DNA of 64,000 nt from Selaginella moellendorffii (Eukaryota > Streptophyta > Lycopodiopsida > Selaginellales > Selaginellaceae). The stretch's first letter is position 1; each line of letters starts with the position of its first letter. This document shows positions 9,451 through 22,085 of this stretch, one piece after another. Location of the stretch: NCBI RefSeq assembly GCF_000143415.4, contig NW_003314368.1, positions 392,792 to 456,791 of the forward strand, written 5' to 3'. The position numbers and the translations under genes were made by a program. Below the pieces are notes generated by a model. That model was given only the letters and a program-made list of their open reading frames with translations. It ran no database searches and was not told the origin of the DNA.

Positions 9451-11217
9451 ATGCCGGTGCCCGAGGAGAGAGCTGCCGCCGCCATTGCTCAAGCATGCGT
9501 TGCCCTGCGGCGACGCAAGGCCGTCGAGGAAGGAGCTCATGGATCGCTGGTCGCGGCGCTCGATCGGGCGCTCACGAATCAGGTTCGATTTCGCGATTGT
9601 TTCTGTGGCATCTTAGCTCAAGAGGGCGCGGCATTGAAATTCAGGGCACGGAGATCCAGGAGAAGATGGAATCTCTTCAGCAGGAGTTGTCCCAGAGCTA
9701 CAAAACCCAGGCTCATGTGTCGGAGCAGCTCGTCGTAGAGATGCAAACGGCGCAAGCTCTACGAGCGCAACTGGCCGAGAAGGACGCGCTTGTTTTGGAG
9801 ATCCAACACGAGCTAAGCTCCGCGAGGTACTTGGTCACTCTTGAATCGATCATTTCTTATGTAGCTCTTGCTATCTCCATCCATTCGCTCCACAAAAGCT
9901 TGACATGAGTTTTAACATCCTACAGGACATGGCAGGGCGCGTATAAGCCAATTGGAGAAGGACTTTGAAGCAAAGGAGAACGCTGTTCTTGTGCTCGTCG
10001 AGGAGCTCACACAGCTAAAGCTCCGAGTGAAAGAGCTCGAATCGAGCCTCCAAGCCATAGAGGCTGAGAACAATATGCTCGTTGATCGCTGGATGACGCA
10101 GAAAATGCAAGACGCTGATCGACTTAATGAGGTATGAACTTGCGTTTTTCTTCCAGCTTTTGCTAACTTGCTTCTTTCATTTTGCTTCAAGGCTAACGCC
10201 ATGTATGCTGACATGATGGAACGCTGCAAGATCAACAGCCTTGCCGAGCTAGCGAAGCTCCAAGTCGACGGCATTGTAAGGCACTCGGAAGCTGGCGCCG
10301 AGAGCTACATGACGCTGGGCGCGCCGAGCAAAGTCCGCCACACACTTCGTGCTCACGACAAGGGAGGCTGCGCCGCCATCATCTTCGAGCACAGCAGCGA
10401 CACCCTCCTCACAGCCGGGCACGACGGCATCGTAAAGTTCTGGGACACTCAGCGCGGAGGAACTCCCACGAAAACTCTCACCGGCGCTCTCGGCTCACTA
10501 CTGGACTTGGCACTCACCCCGGAGAACAACATGGTTCTCGGCGGCTGCAGCGATCACAAGCTCTACCTCTGGGACTCCCGCTCCGGCCGAGTGAAGCACG
10601 TCCTCACAGGCCACACCGAGAAAGTCACCTCCGTGGACATCAGCAACGCGAGAGCCGCGAGCACGGCCTCGGACAGGACCATCAAGACTTGGGACCTCCA
10701 AACGGGCTACAGCCTCCACACGATGATCTTCCACAGCAACTGCAACTCTCTCTGCATCTCCTCCGACGGCTCAGCGATTTGCTCCGGCCACACGGACGGG
10801 ATCTTGCGCTTCTGGGACACCCGAACAGGGAAGCTGGCCAAGGAGCTCACGGCTCACGAGCCACAGGCCATAACTTCGGTGTCGCTGTCCCGGAGTGGCT
10901 TGACGGTGCTCACCAGCGGCAAGGACAACGTCCTCAAGCTCTTCGACGTGAGGAGCTTGGAGCTCAAGGCGACTTTCAGGGGGCCGGGCTACACGGTGGC
11001 GACGAGCTTGAGCCGATCGTGCTTGAGCCGGGACGAGAACTATGTGGCGGCGGGCTCCGGCGATGGAAGCGTTTGTATCTGGAATCGCCGCTCCTGGGAG
11101 GTGGAGAGCGTGCTCAAAGGCGGGCATGGGAGCGCGGTGGTGGCGTGTGCTTGGAGCCCAGCCAGTAAGTCACTGGCCTCGGCCGATAGAAATGGTGTGG
11201 TGTGTGTGTGGGAGTGA
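9451..11217 (+). CDS. ATG16: Autophagy protein ATG16 (coiled coil plus WD40 propeller)
   Basis: Four exons (9451-9582, 9645-9826, 9936-10131, 10192-11217) give 511 residues, close to the length of plant ATG16. The N-terminal helix (MPVPEERAAAAIAQACVALR) would bind ATG5. Residues about 45-170 are a long coiled coil, with the family segment VEELTQLKLRVKELESSLQA. From residue about 200 there are seven WD40 repeats ending in WD-like dipeptides (VKFWDTQ, LYLWDSR, IKTWDLQ, LRFWDTR, LKLFDVR, VCIWNRR, VCVWE). ATG16 dimerises and brings the ATG12-ATG5 conjugate to the phagophore to lipidate ATG8. The third exon uses the CAG at 9933-9935 as acceptor; the earlier CAG near 9925 would put a stop in frame. 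The second half is GC-rich and intronless. Confidence 0.92.
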
Positions 11218-11231
11218 AAATGTGGTAGCCG

Positions 11232-11360
11232 GGAAGGGGATATTCCTGCGCCGCTGGTGGAATATGCGAATTCACGAGTCCATTTCTAACTAGTAGGAAT
11301 GCGTTAGCGGCGAGGGGAGTTAGGGTATTCGCAGGAGCAACGATGGATCAATCCATAAGG
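11232..11360 (+). repeat. Partial duplicate of the copine upstream region (copy 1)
   Basis: The segment carries GGATATTCCTGC, CTGGTGGAATATGCGAATTC, AGTCCATTTCTAA and GGAGTTAGGGTATTCGCAG in that order, ending ATGGATCAATCCATAAGG. The same blocks occur in the same order at 12118-12335, directly upstream of the copine. This copy lacks two internal pieces, including about 40 bp after CACGAG, so it is a shortened duplicate. It immediately follows the ATG16 stop codon. Confidence 0.65.
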
Positions 11361-11560
11361 TTTGGCCTATGGTTTTCAGTCACTGATTTTCTCTTTTACT
11401 TGAAAACTGTAAGAACGGGAGATATGAACAAAAGCAATCAGATTTTTTAGACAAATGTAAGCAGATACAAAATTTGTTTGCTTTTTCCTCCCGTACTTCT
11501 ATTTTTCAAAGAGTAAACGACGTTCTTAACGTTGTCACGCTGATTTTGTATTATCTACTC

Positions 11561-11638
11561 TGTCTCTTGCATGAACCAATGTATATTTGCTTCTCCATAC
11601 AGAGATGCAAATTTACATTGGTTCATGCAGCAAAGACA
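11561..11638 (+). other. Small inverted repeat, miRNA-precursor-sized hairpin
   Basis: The arm GCATGAACCAATGTATATTT near 11569-11589 pairs with AATTTACATTGGTTCATGC near 11610-11629, with one or two mismatches and a loop of about 15 nt. Weaker pairing (TGTCTC with CAAAGACA) extends the base. The whole foldback is about 78 nt, within the range of plant miRNA precursors. No transcription evidence exists in the sequence. It could instead be a relic of a very short inverted-repeat transposon. Confidence 0.4.
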
Positions 11639-12111
11639 AAACAACTATCAGAAGAAGAAGAAGAAAGAAAATGAAAGTCACTTGGGATAATGTATAACCA
11701 TGTTTGCTTGCATCCAAATTGCAAGTAATTTCTGTTCTCGTTGAGCTCAACTTGTGTGATCTTTTAACAAATGTGCCACCCCTAAGATCAACCGAGCTTA
11801 CATCAAGTTCTGTGGTTAAAACCACTCAGAATACTAACGTTTTTCCAACAATTTATGCGTCACCGCCTGGAAATCGGGCACTGCACAACTCCATTGGACA
11901 ACAGAGAATTTAGAGTACAAGTTTGTGAGAATCTTACATGTTTGCACTGAGGCGATGTGATGGAAAAGAACCTCTGCCAGATCTTATGTCCATTCTAACA
12001 GTTCGATGTCACAGTTTTCTCGAACTTTCCAGCCAAGCAGATCGGCACCAATCTTAGCTTTTAATCCTGGGTTTAACCGGCGTTTATGCCTGGCGGAATG
12101 TTCTTCCACCG
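11639..12111. other. Intergenic spacer without recognisable features
   Basis: This stretch lies between the hairpin and the second copy of the duplicated promoter. It is of mixed composition, with no reading frame of recognisable family, RNA gene or repeat. It may be part of an insertion or expansion that separated the two promoter copies. Confidence 0.4.
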
Positions 12112-12117
12112 TTAAAC

Positions 12118-12731
12118 GGATATTCCTGCTGGTGGAATATGCGAATTCACGAGACACTGGGTTTTAGTAAAAGACTAGGTTCATATCGAGTCGTCCATTT
12201 CTAATCCCTCCCTCTCCTCGGCTTTGAATGCGTCGATGCGCGGCCAGGGCGAGCGAATGCGCAGCGGCGAGTGGAGTTAGGGCATTCGCAGCGAGGAGCA
12301 GCGGGCTATGAAGCTGGATTCGGCATCGCTCGATCCATGAGGTGAGTGAGGCGGCTCTGTTTGGGGGGGGGGGGGCGGGGGGATTTTGTTATTTGGAGTG
12401 GAATTCGTGGCTTCTCGGGAGGCGCGCTGTGGAAATATCGCCCTCTCAAGATCCAGCCGGGGCGCATTGATCGTGAGATCACGAAATTCGTTCATCAGTA
12501 GCATCTGGAAAGAGCTTTTCCGTATAGTTTTTTTTTTCTTTTTTTCGCTCTTACAGTGGGGGATGGGGACGTTTGCAATTTGCATGCTTTGTATGACGAG
12601 ACAAGGGATTTTATTTTTTTTATTCTCATGCTTTAGTCTGTGGTTGGTTTTGACTGGATTTCTTTATGGTTCCTCTTGCAATGACAGATATGAGAGTTTA
12701 GTAGTGGAATGCACGAGTTGAGTTGTTGAGG
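12118..12731 (+). promoter_or_regulatory. Copine promoter and leader (copy 2 of the duplicated region)
   Basis: The segment starts with GGATATTCCTGCTGGTGGAA and contains GAATATGC at 12135, the full-length form of the blocks duplicated at 11232-11360. A run of about 14 G near 12363 is a possible G-quadruplex. A GT donor (GAGGTGAGTGAGG) near 12340 and pyrimidine-rich stretches before 12672 suggest a 5'UTR intron ahead of ATG 12732. The exact leader structure is an inference. Confidence 0.45.
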
Positions 12732-15311
<2,580 letters not shown>

Positions 15312-15842
15312 CTATTGATTTTTGGGTATGATTCTTTTATCATCTTTTAAAATCTTTTAATGGCCTTCTAATATTTACCAACAAAAGTTGATTTTACTAA
15401 TGTATATATGTGTTGTTTTTAAATCTTTAGCATCTATTCACATTATTGGACTCATACTTTTTTTGTTGAGTTGTATGAAAAATATTATGCATACAATCAC
15501 ATTTAAATTGCTTGTGTGTATAATATTTTTGTGCTGGTTATACAATGTATACATGGGGTATGACAGCTCAGTTTATGACTTATGTCATGTGTAAATTCAA
15601 ATTGATTTTCATAGAAAATTCACCACAGTGAGATATAATGACATTATAACATCATTCATTATACAAGACAAACTGCAATCACCCATTTTCAAAACTGCTA
15701 CCTCAAACCTCTCCTAGAACTCCTTCATTGCACCAAGATCTTGAATAGCTTACAACACAGAATTAATATTATTATTTAACACTCCTGTGTTGCCATTACT
15801 AAACTTTGGTAAGGACGTTGAGGTAGAAATAGATAATAGACT
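15312..15842. other. AT-rich spacer at the boundary to the transposon block
   Basis: The stretch is AT-rich after the copine stop codon, with no recognised gene. It marks the change from gene-rich to repeat-rich DNA. The left edge of the chromovirus fragment is not defined by an LTR here, so that element is truncated. Confidence 0.45.
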
Positions 15843-16769
15843 TCAGACTTTGCATTGGGCACAATTTTGAAGCAAGATAACCATCCAATAGCATTCTTCT
15901 CGAAAAAGTTGAACAAGGCTCAACAGAAGTGGCTTACCCACGAAAAGGAATTGTTTGCGGTAGTCAAAATGTTCAAGGAGTGGTGACACTACCTTGGGAG
16001 ACACTTCAAGGTTTACACGAACAATGTGGCAATGAAACACTTTTTGTCACAGCCCGACTTGAGAGGGAAACAGGGTCGGTGGGCCAATGCTTTGGCTGAG
16101 TTTGATTGCGAGATTCTGTCCAAACCTGGGAAGAGCAACATTGTGGCAGATATGCTAAGTTGAAGAGTGAGCTTGAAGTTGGCGATATCCAACACGACAG
16201 CAACCTTTTAGGACGATGTATGGACAGCATATGAGAACGATGGTCTAGCACAAGAAGTGTTGCTGAGGAATATAGCGGCATGGGAAGCTCACCAGAGAGG
16301 TGAGCTGCCAACGGAGGAAAAAACGGGTTATGCGAAACGCAATGGACTCATCTATTACAAACAAACGAGGGTGTATGTTCCAAAAGGGGAACTAAGGAAG
16401 GTAGCCTTAGAAGAGTGTCATGATGGACCTCTTGTGGGGCACAGTAGAATGCCCAAGATGATGGGTTTACTCAAGAGGAAGTATCACTGACCAGATATGG
16501 CTAAAGACGTCCAAGACTATATAAAGACATGCCCAACATGTCAACAAGTCAAAGCCATGATTAAGGCGAGTGGGGGCTTGTTACAAAGCATCCCAATTCC
16601 AGATTGTCCGTGGAAATGTCTTACGATGGACTTCATCATGGAGTGTGGGGAAGGCCAAAAGAAATTATCTCAGATCAAGATAAGATCTTCACTAGTAGGT
16701 TCTGGAGAACTCTCTTAGAAAAGTATCGCACCAAGTTGAAATTCAGCACAGCCTATCACCCACAAACAG

Positions 16770-16816
16770 GTATTGGGTATTAAATCAAGTTTGATAGCAC
16801 TAACACTTCTTGACAG
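16770..16816 (+). other. Intron-like insertion inside the chromovirus integrase
   Basis: These 47 bp begin GTATTGGG and end TTCTTGACAG. They split the conserved HPQT-DG motif of the integrase core, and skipping them leaves the reading frame intact. Length and ends match the short introns of the neighbouring genes. Confidence 0.6.
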
Positions 16817-17235
16817 ACGGACAAACGGAAAGGGTGAATAGGCAGTTGGAGGATTATTTGCGATGCTATGTCTCAAGAGACCAGACCGATTGGTTAAGTC
16901 ATTTGGGACTTGCAGAAATGTGTTATAACAACTCACCACATTCGAGTATTAGGGTGAGTCCATGGGAAGTCATCAATGGGCGAGCTATTGAAGGTTTTGT
17001 GGAACTCGGTGTGGTTGAGTATCATGGAGAGTTACCTGCAGTGGAGGCATTCACGGCGGAAAGACTCAACATTTGGAATCTAGTGAGGAATTCCTTGGAA
17101 TGGGCTTAACAAAGGCAAACCAAGTACGCGAACCAGAAGCATCGGGATGTAGAGTTCTACGTTGGGGACAAGGTGTGGCTGAATACCTAGAACCTCAGGC
17201 TACCAAGTGGGATCAGCCGAAAGTTGACCCAAAGG

Positions 17236-17286
17236 TAAAAATGCATGTATTCCTGTAAATGAATTGATCTTGAGTTCCTTAAGCAG
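17236..17286 (+). other. Second intron-like insertion in the chromovirus, before the GPY region
   Basis: These 51 bp begin GTAAAAATGC and end TTAAGCAG. Skipping them joins KLTQR in frame to FAGPYKI. Like the first insertion it has canonical GT-AG ends and a size normal for this genome. Confidence 0.6.
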
Positions 17287-17732
17287 GTTTGCGGGGCCTT
17301 ACAAGATTGAGGCACGAATTGGTAAAGTGGCTTACCGTCTCCAACTTCCTCAAGAGATAGGGAAGATGCACCTAGTGTTCCACGTGAACTTACTCAAGCC
17401 ATACTTTGAGGATCCGCTTCGCAAGGACTAAGTAAGACCTTTACCTGAGGTTATCCAAAGGGAAGAGGAATACAAAGTCGAGGTCATCCTCAATGCGCAC
17501 AAGAGCAAGCGATAAGAATGCGAGGTGAGAGAGTTCCATGTGAAGTGGAAAGGATTTCCACATTGCGAAGCAACATAGGAACCAGAGAACCTAGCGAACG
17601 CGCGAGATCTAGTGGAGGAATTTCTACAAGGCAGAACTCTATATACTTATGTAAAGTTCAATTAAAGTATCAATTTGCGAAGTTGAGCAATGGCATATGT
17701 TGGGATCCGAAGGTGCGCCGAAGGTAAGCTAA

Positions 17733-19492
17733 TGTGAGACACAAAATCCCTAGGCCCCAAAGTGGAGCTGGAAAGGGTGCCACATGGTAGTGGCCGAAGT
17801 GAAAGCCAAACGAGCGCAACACGTTTGGACTAAAAGCTCCGACTTGAAAGGTCGAGAGCGGGAGTGGAACTCCCAACAAAGTGCTCGAGGAACAAGCACG
17901 AAGCGAGCAATAAGCGAGGCTCCAAAAAGGGACCCAAAAAGGACCAACACATAACATGTGGAAGAGTCCGAGGTGGAGTCTGAGGTGGAGTCCGAGACGG
18001 AGTCCGAGGTGGAGTCTGAGGTGGAGTCCGAGATGGACCGAGACGGAGTCCGAGAATGGAGTCTGAGGTGGAGTCCGAGATGGAGTCCGAGATGGAGTCT
18101 GAGGTGGAGTCCGAGATGGACTGAGACGGAGTCCGAGGTGGAGTCCGAGATGGAGTCCGAGATGGACCGAGACGGAGTCCGAGAATGGAGTCCGAGGTGG
18201 AGTCCAAAGTGGAGTCCAAGATGGAGTCCGAGATGGACCGAGACGGAGTCCGAGATGGAGTCCGAGATGGACCGAGGCGGAGTCCGAGATGGACCCGAGA
18301 TGGAATCCGAGATGGAGTCTGAGAAGGACCCGAGATGAAGTCCGAGGTCAAGACCGAGACCGAGACCGAGACCGGGACCAAGACCGAGACTGAGATAGAG
18401 GTCGAGACCGAGCCCGAGTCCGAGTCCGAGTCCGAGTCCAAGTCCGAGTCCGAGTCCGAGTCCGAGTCCGAGTCCAAGTCTGAGTTCGAGTCTGAGAGGG
18501 TGAAAGCCCAAAGCATTCGTCTCCCAGACCCTGGGGGGTTTGGTGAGCTCCAAAAGTATAGTAAGGGGGAGGACTGCAGTGGAGCCAGTTTGGCCAGGAA
18601 AGGCCAGTTTGGCCCAGGAAGGCTAGACCCAGTGTTGGGTGATGAACTGACCACTGGGAAGTCCAAGACTAGAGTGAATACGGACCGACAAGCGGGGTAG
18701 CTTGGTGAAGTGTTCAAGAGCCGGCTCTAGTTCCCCCAGGGGATCGACTGGCCGATGCTCCCAGTCCAAGTGTGGGTGGCACTACCTACTTGGATACCAG
18801 GCGTGGCTCAACGGAACCTCGCTCTAAACCCATGGCTAGAGCACCTAAAGGCGATAGGTGGGGAGAGTACCCAAGTGGCTCGCGTAAGGCCACGGTGTTC
18901 CGAAATATTGTCCCAAAGGCCCAGACTGTGGAAAGGAAGAGGAGCAGTCCTCTGGAGTAGTGACCAAGGACACAGTCGTGTGGTGAGGAAGTCCCAGAGG
19001 ACTGTGGGACTTAGTGGTCGGGCCTGTGGGCCTCAATCCAGTGGTAGTGTGGGTGAACACGGCCATGGGCAGAAAGGGACTTGGTGGGGACCAGAAAAGA
19101 GATATTGGGGAAGGCTATTCCCCACGTCTGTGGGCATCCTAAGGATGCTAAGGAGTAGATCTGGAATGATCATTCATGGACGGATGGTCCAGTCCTTGAG
19201 AGACGGGATTGTGATGCAGGTGGTGTTAGACCATCGGTATGACCAAGGTAAAGGGGCATGGCCTTAGCGTAACGGGCTAGTATGTCGGTGGTACCTTGGG
19301 GTGTCGGTCTTGGGACCGGATACGTGGAGCACCTGGACTAAGAGCAAGGGATGAGTGGCATGGATGCCATTCTCGGGGCTAGCAAGTCCCAAGTCTTGAA
19401 TTGGACTTAAGGAGGTTGTGAGTGAGACTCCTCCAAGTGGTCGAAGGTGTGGTTAAGTGACTAAAGTAGAATGGAAAAATTAGTCGCTTACA
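17733..19492 (+). repeat. 5' LTR of the LARD element
   Basis: This 1760-bp LTR has TG...CA ends. Its first 220 bp are unique sequence. A GA-rich minisatellite follows (about 17958-18490), then the conserved block GGTGAAAGCCCAAAGC and TCCAAAAGTATAG, and about 900 bp of further unique sequence to the end. Confidence 0.9.
17958..18490 (+). repeat. GA-rich minisatellite inside the 5' LTR
   Basis: Tandem variants of a 6/12-bp unit GAGTCCGAGATG, GAGTCCGAGGTG and GAGACCGAGACC run for over 500 bp. Because the unit is a multiple of three, both strands stay open and give long spurious frames rich in Glu/Ser/Met on plus and Ser/Arg/Thr/Leu on minus. No real protein is implied. Array length differs between LTR copies. 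Confidence 0.9.
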
Positions 19493-19495
19493 ACT

Positions 19496-19507
19496 TGGTA
19501 TCGGAGC
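19496..19507 (+). other. Primer-binding site of the LARD (initiator tRNA-Met type)
   Basis: TGGTATCGGAGC lies 3 bp after the LTR end. The usual plant initiator-Met site is TGGTATCAGAGC; one base differs. Confidence 0.75.
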
Positions 19508-22014
19508 TGTTCCTTAGTCTGACTTTTATTGGTCCTCAAGTATATCACCATTGATGTTGGCATTGGAAGGTCCTAGGAGTGGGCCTATCCTTGAGGAGTA
19601 GCATGTCGAGAGGACATGGCTCTCCACTCAAGTTCATGCGTGAACTTGGGCACGATGTGGTGGATAGAAAAGGGCCAATAATAGAACGACTTTGGGATCT
19701 TGGGAACAGTATAAAGTTTCCTTAGAGAGTTGAGGATGTGATCCAGATGAGCATTTGACGCAACAAACGGGCTAACATAGTTGTGGTAAACAACTATAAT
19801 TGGGATCATGGGAAAGATGTAGACTCCAAAGCAATAAAAGAGTCACAAGATTATCCTTATATAGTCGAGGTTGGTGCTAATGAATGTGAGACCAGAAGTA
19901 ATTACTATGGGAGGTCAAATACGGAAGAGGGCTCAAGTCCTTGAAATGGTAGCCGGGGCTACCTTTAATAAATGCTAGAAAAACCCAAGGAGTTGAGGGG
20001 TGTACTTAGAGATGAGTTGGTATTCTCATTACATGGACAAGTAGTTCAAAGGGGCAAAGGTTGCCCCAGAGAACAAAATCAAGTGTCAGAGTAACACTTG
20101 TGAAAATAGTCCTTGTGAGTGAGGACATGAATGCAAGAAGTGTATTCCAGTGAGCTAGTGCCCGACAAGTAGGACCTTACGGGTTTATGGATTAACCAAG
20201 TCCAAAACTGCTGGGTGACTCAAGTAGAGTCAAGGAATGGTCGTAAAGGACTAATAGAAGCATTTGGACTGAAGTGTGTGGTACCCCACGAAGGATGGGG
20301 GGGATCATAAGATCCAAGGATGAGAACAGAGGGTATCTCATCGATGGCAAAATGTGCCATGCTTAAAGTCGTGGGAAGGGTGTTCCCAAAAAAAAACAAC
20401 TTTGAAACAAAATTGTGTGTGACTTCTATGGTGCAGTGCTAACGGATGGTTAGCATGAAAAAGAGTGGTATTGGTCTTGGCAAAGACTTAGACACAAATA
20501 AGAAGTGTCATAGAGGTAGGCTCGTGGAGCCGATGGTGTGGAGACACCAAATGTGCCAAGGTGTGATACCTTGAGGCTATGTTGGTGGGTTCATGAGAAC
20601 GCCTTGCCAAAAGAATCCCAATGGAAATGGGAATGGCATACCCTAAGTTGCAGAGCATGCAGTTGGAGTGTGGTGACCCAGATAATGATAGAGGTGTGGA
20701 AGCACTAGCAATGAGTTGTAGAACTTGACAACTATGAGGCAACTAATCAAGAGGTGCAAAATAATTGGTTAAACGGGTAGAAGGTAGCTACCCAAGCCTT
20801 CTTAATGGCATAAGGAAGTTGGATATACCCTTACAGGGGATAAGTTGCTTATGTTGCGATATAGTAAGTCAATGTCATGAAAGGAAATACTCATTGTAAA
20901 AAAAGCCGTCATTGGGACACCCGAACACTCTAGAACACCAGGAGGTGGTGTTTGATGTCGCGAGGGCAATAGATAAAGCCCAAAGGACTAAGTCCCTAGC
21001 GAATGATGGATAGAAGGTGCTATCCAAATGTCCAAAGTGGCGGAGACAGGAGAAGACTGTCTACTCGAATTGGACAAAGCCAAAAATGGAATTTTGGCAA
21101 GGCTAGCGATGGGCATGTAAAGGCCCATAAGCAACAATGTAATTTCGGTGTGTGGGATTATAGGGTGAGCATACTTGGATTAAGGAACCACTCCCTAGGC
21201 TATCAGGTAGGTTCATCCCTAAGAATACTTGCTAAGGCATGATAGAAAGTGCAAAGCTATCCTCCTGGTCTGGAGGAGAATGACCAAAGGAAAAGTGTGA
21301 AGCCAAAAGCAAGAAGTAAGGGGTAGAACCAAACCATAGGAATCAAAGGGCATAACCAAGGTTGGTTATGCCAGTTGGGAGTGGAGAATCAAGTGGGGGC
21401 TCGAGGGTGTTGCCGCTAGCAACCGTGATGCCATGGAGAGTCTAAAATATGGAATTGTCCATGTTAGACTATATAGTAATTGGAAAGCTTGCAAAAAAGG
21501 AGGCCTTAGCAAGCTAAGGGACAGAGTTCCTTCAAGGTTCCCAAAGATGATTCTAGGTAGCTTAGTACCTAGAAAGGCCAAGCGTAAATGGTTCAAAGCA
21601 CGCGCAAAGTCAGAGTGGCGCAGCAGAAGCGTGGTCTTGAAGCTTGCCATGAGGCAAGGCTATCAAGGTTAGAGAAGTAGTTCCCGAGTGTTCAAAAAGA
21701 GGGCTTTGAACGAAAGTCGATGATCAAGGGTTTTCACGCTTGTGCAGGAACCATGTTACAGTGGTCGGAGGACTTGCCAAAGCGAGATTGGCAAGTTAGG
21801 GGAACAAATACCCTAGTTGAAGGTGATAACTTCAAAAAGGGTGGGCCATGGGGCCAAGCATGGAGGAGTCCATGCATGATCACAGACTTGTCAAGTGAGA
21901 GGACTTGGCAGTGTGGAGGAACTAGGTTCTTAAGTTGTGATCTATAGCGCGCTTTGAGTATAAGTTAGTGCACCGGCGTGGGGAGTCACGCTAGGCATCC
22001 TAGGTGATGCCGTC

Positions 22015-22085
22015 CGTAGATGCATATACGGAGGTTGGGTTCGAGTCCCGACCCTCTAGTGCTTGGGTTCGAGTCCCAACTCACT
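22015..22085 (+). other. Conserved stem-loops: one short hairpin followed by two T-arm-like hairpins
   Basis: First comes CCGTAGATGCATATACGG (a short stem), then TTGGGTTCGAGTCCCGA and TTGGGTTCGAGTCCCAA. The last two are 5-bp stems closing a TTCGAGT loop, exactly like tRNA T-arms and fitting the Pol III B-box GGTTCGANNCC. The same trio recurs at 25371-25440 in the chromovirus with base changes, including a stem rebuilt as CCGTAGA...TTCTACGG. Confidence 0.55.

Larger units (their letters stand above)
15843..17732 (+). mobile_element. Ty3/gypsy chromovirus, 3' part of pol (RNase H, integrase, chromodomain), degenerate
   Basis: In order there are an RNase H remnant (IAFFSKKLNKAQQKW, FKVYTNN), the integrase zinc-binding region (CHDGPLVGHSRMPKMMGLL, then CPTCQQVK), parts of the integrase core (DFIMECGEG and, after a deletion, [20 protein letters not shown]), the GPY region (FAGPYKIEARIGKVAYRLQL) and a chromodomain (FHVKWKGFPHCEAT). 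Several in-frame stops and frameshifts show it is dead. Two GT-AG segments of 47 bp (16770-16816) and 51 bp (17236-17286) interrupt the frame, and the frame continues exactly if they are skipped. The element continues at 25297-26749; the non-autonomous element 17733-25291 has been inserted into its 3' untranslated region. Confidence 0.85.

Noticed and set aside
12360-12381. G-run upstream of the copine as a functional G-quadruplex
   Set aside because: It may be a genuine homopolymer or a sequencing slippage site. Without other species or reads no function can be argued, so it is only mentioned.
17958-18490. CRISPR-like array
   Set aside because: The repeats are directly adjacent with no unique spacers; it is a minisatellite in a plant genome.
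17750-18717. Long open frames on both strands in the LARD LTR (up to about 295 residues)
   Set aside because: They are products of a 6/12-bp tandem repeat that keeps all related frames open. There is no complex sequence, and the same happens at 23485-24568 and 37539-38282.
22024-22085. tRNA gene on the plus strand in the LARD interior
   Set aside because: Only T-arm-like hairpins are present. There is no acceptor, D-arm or anticodon arm at the right spacing.
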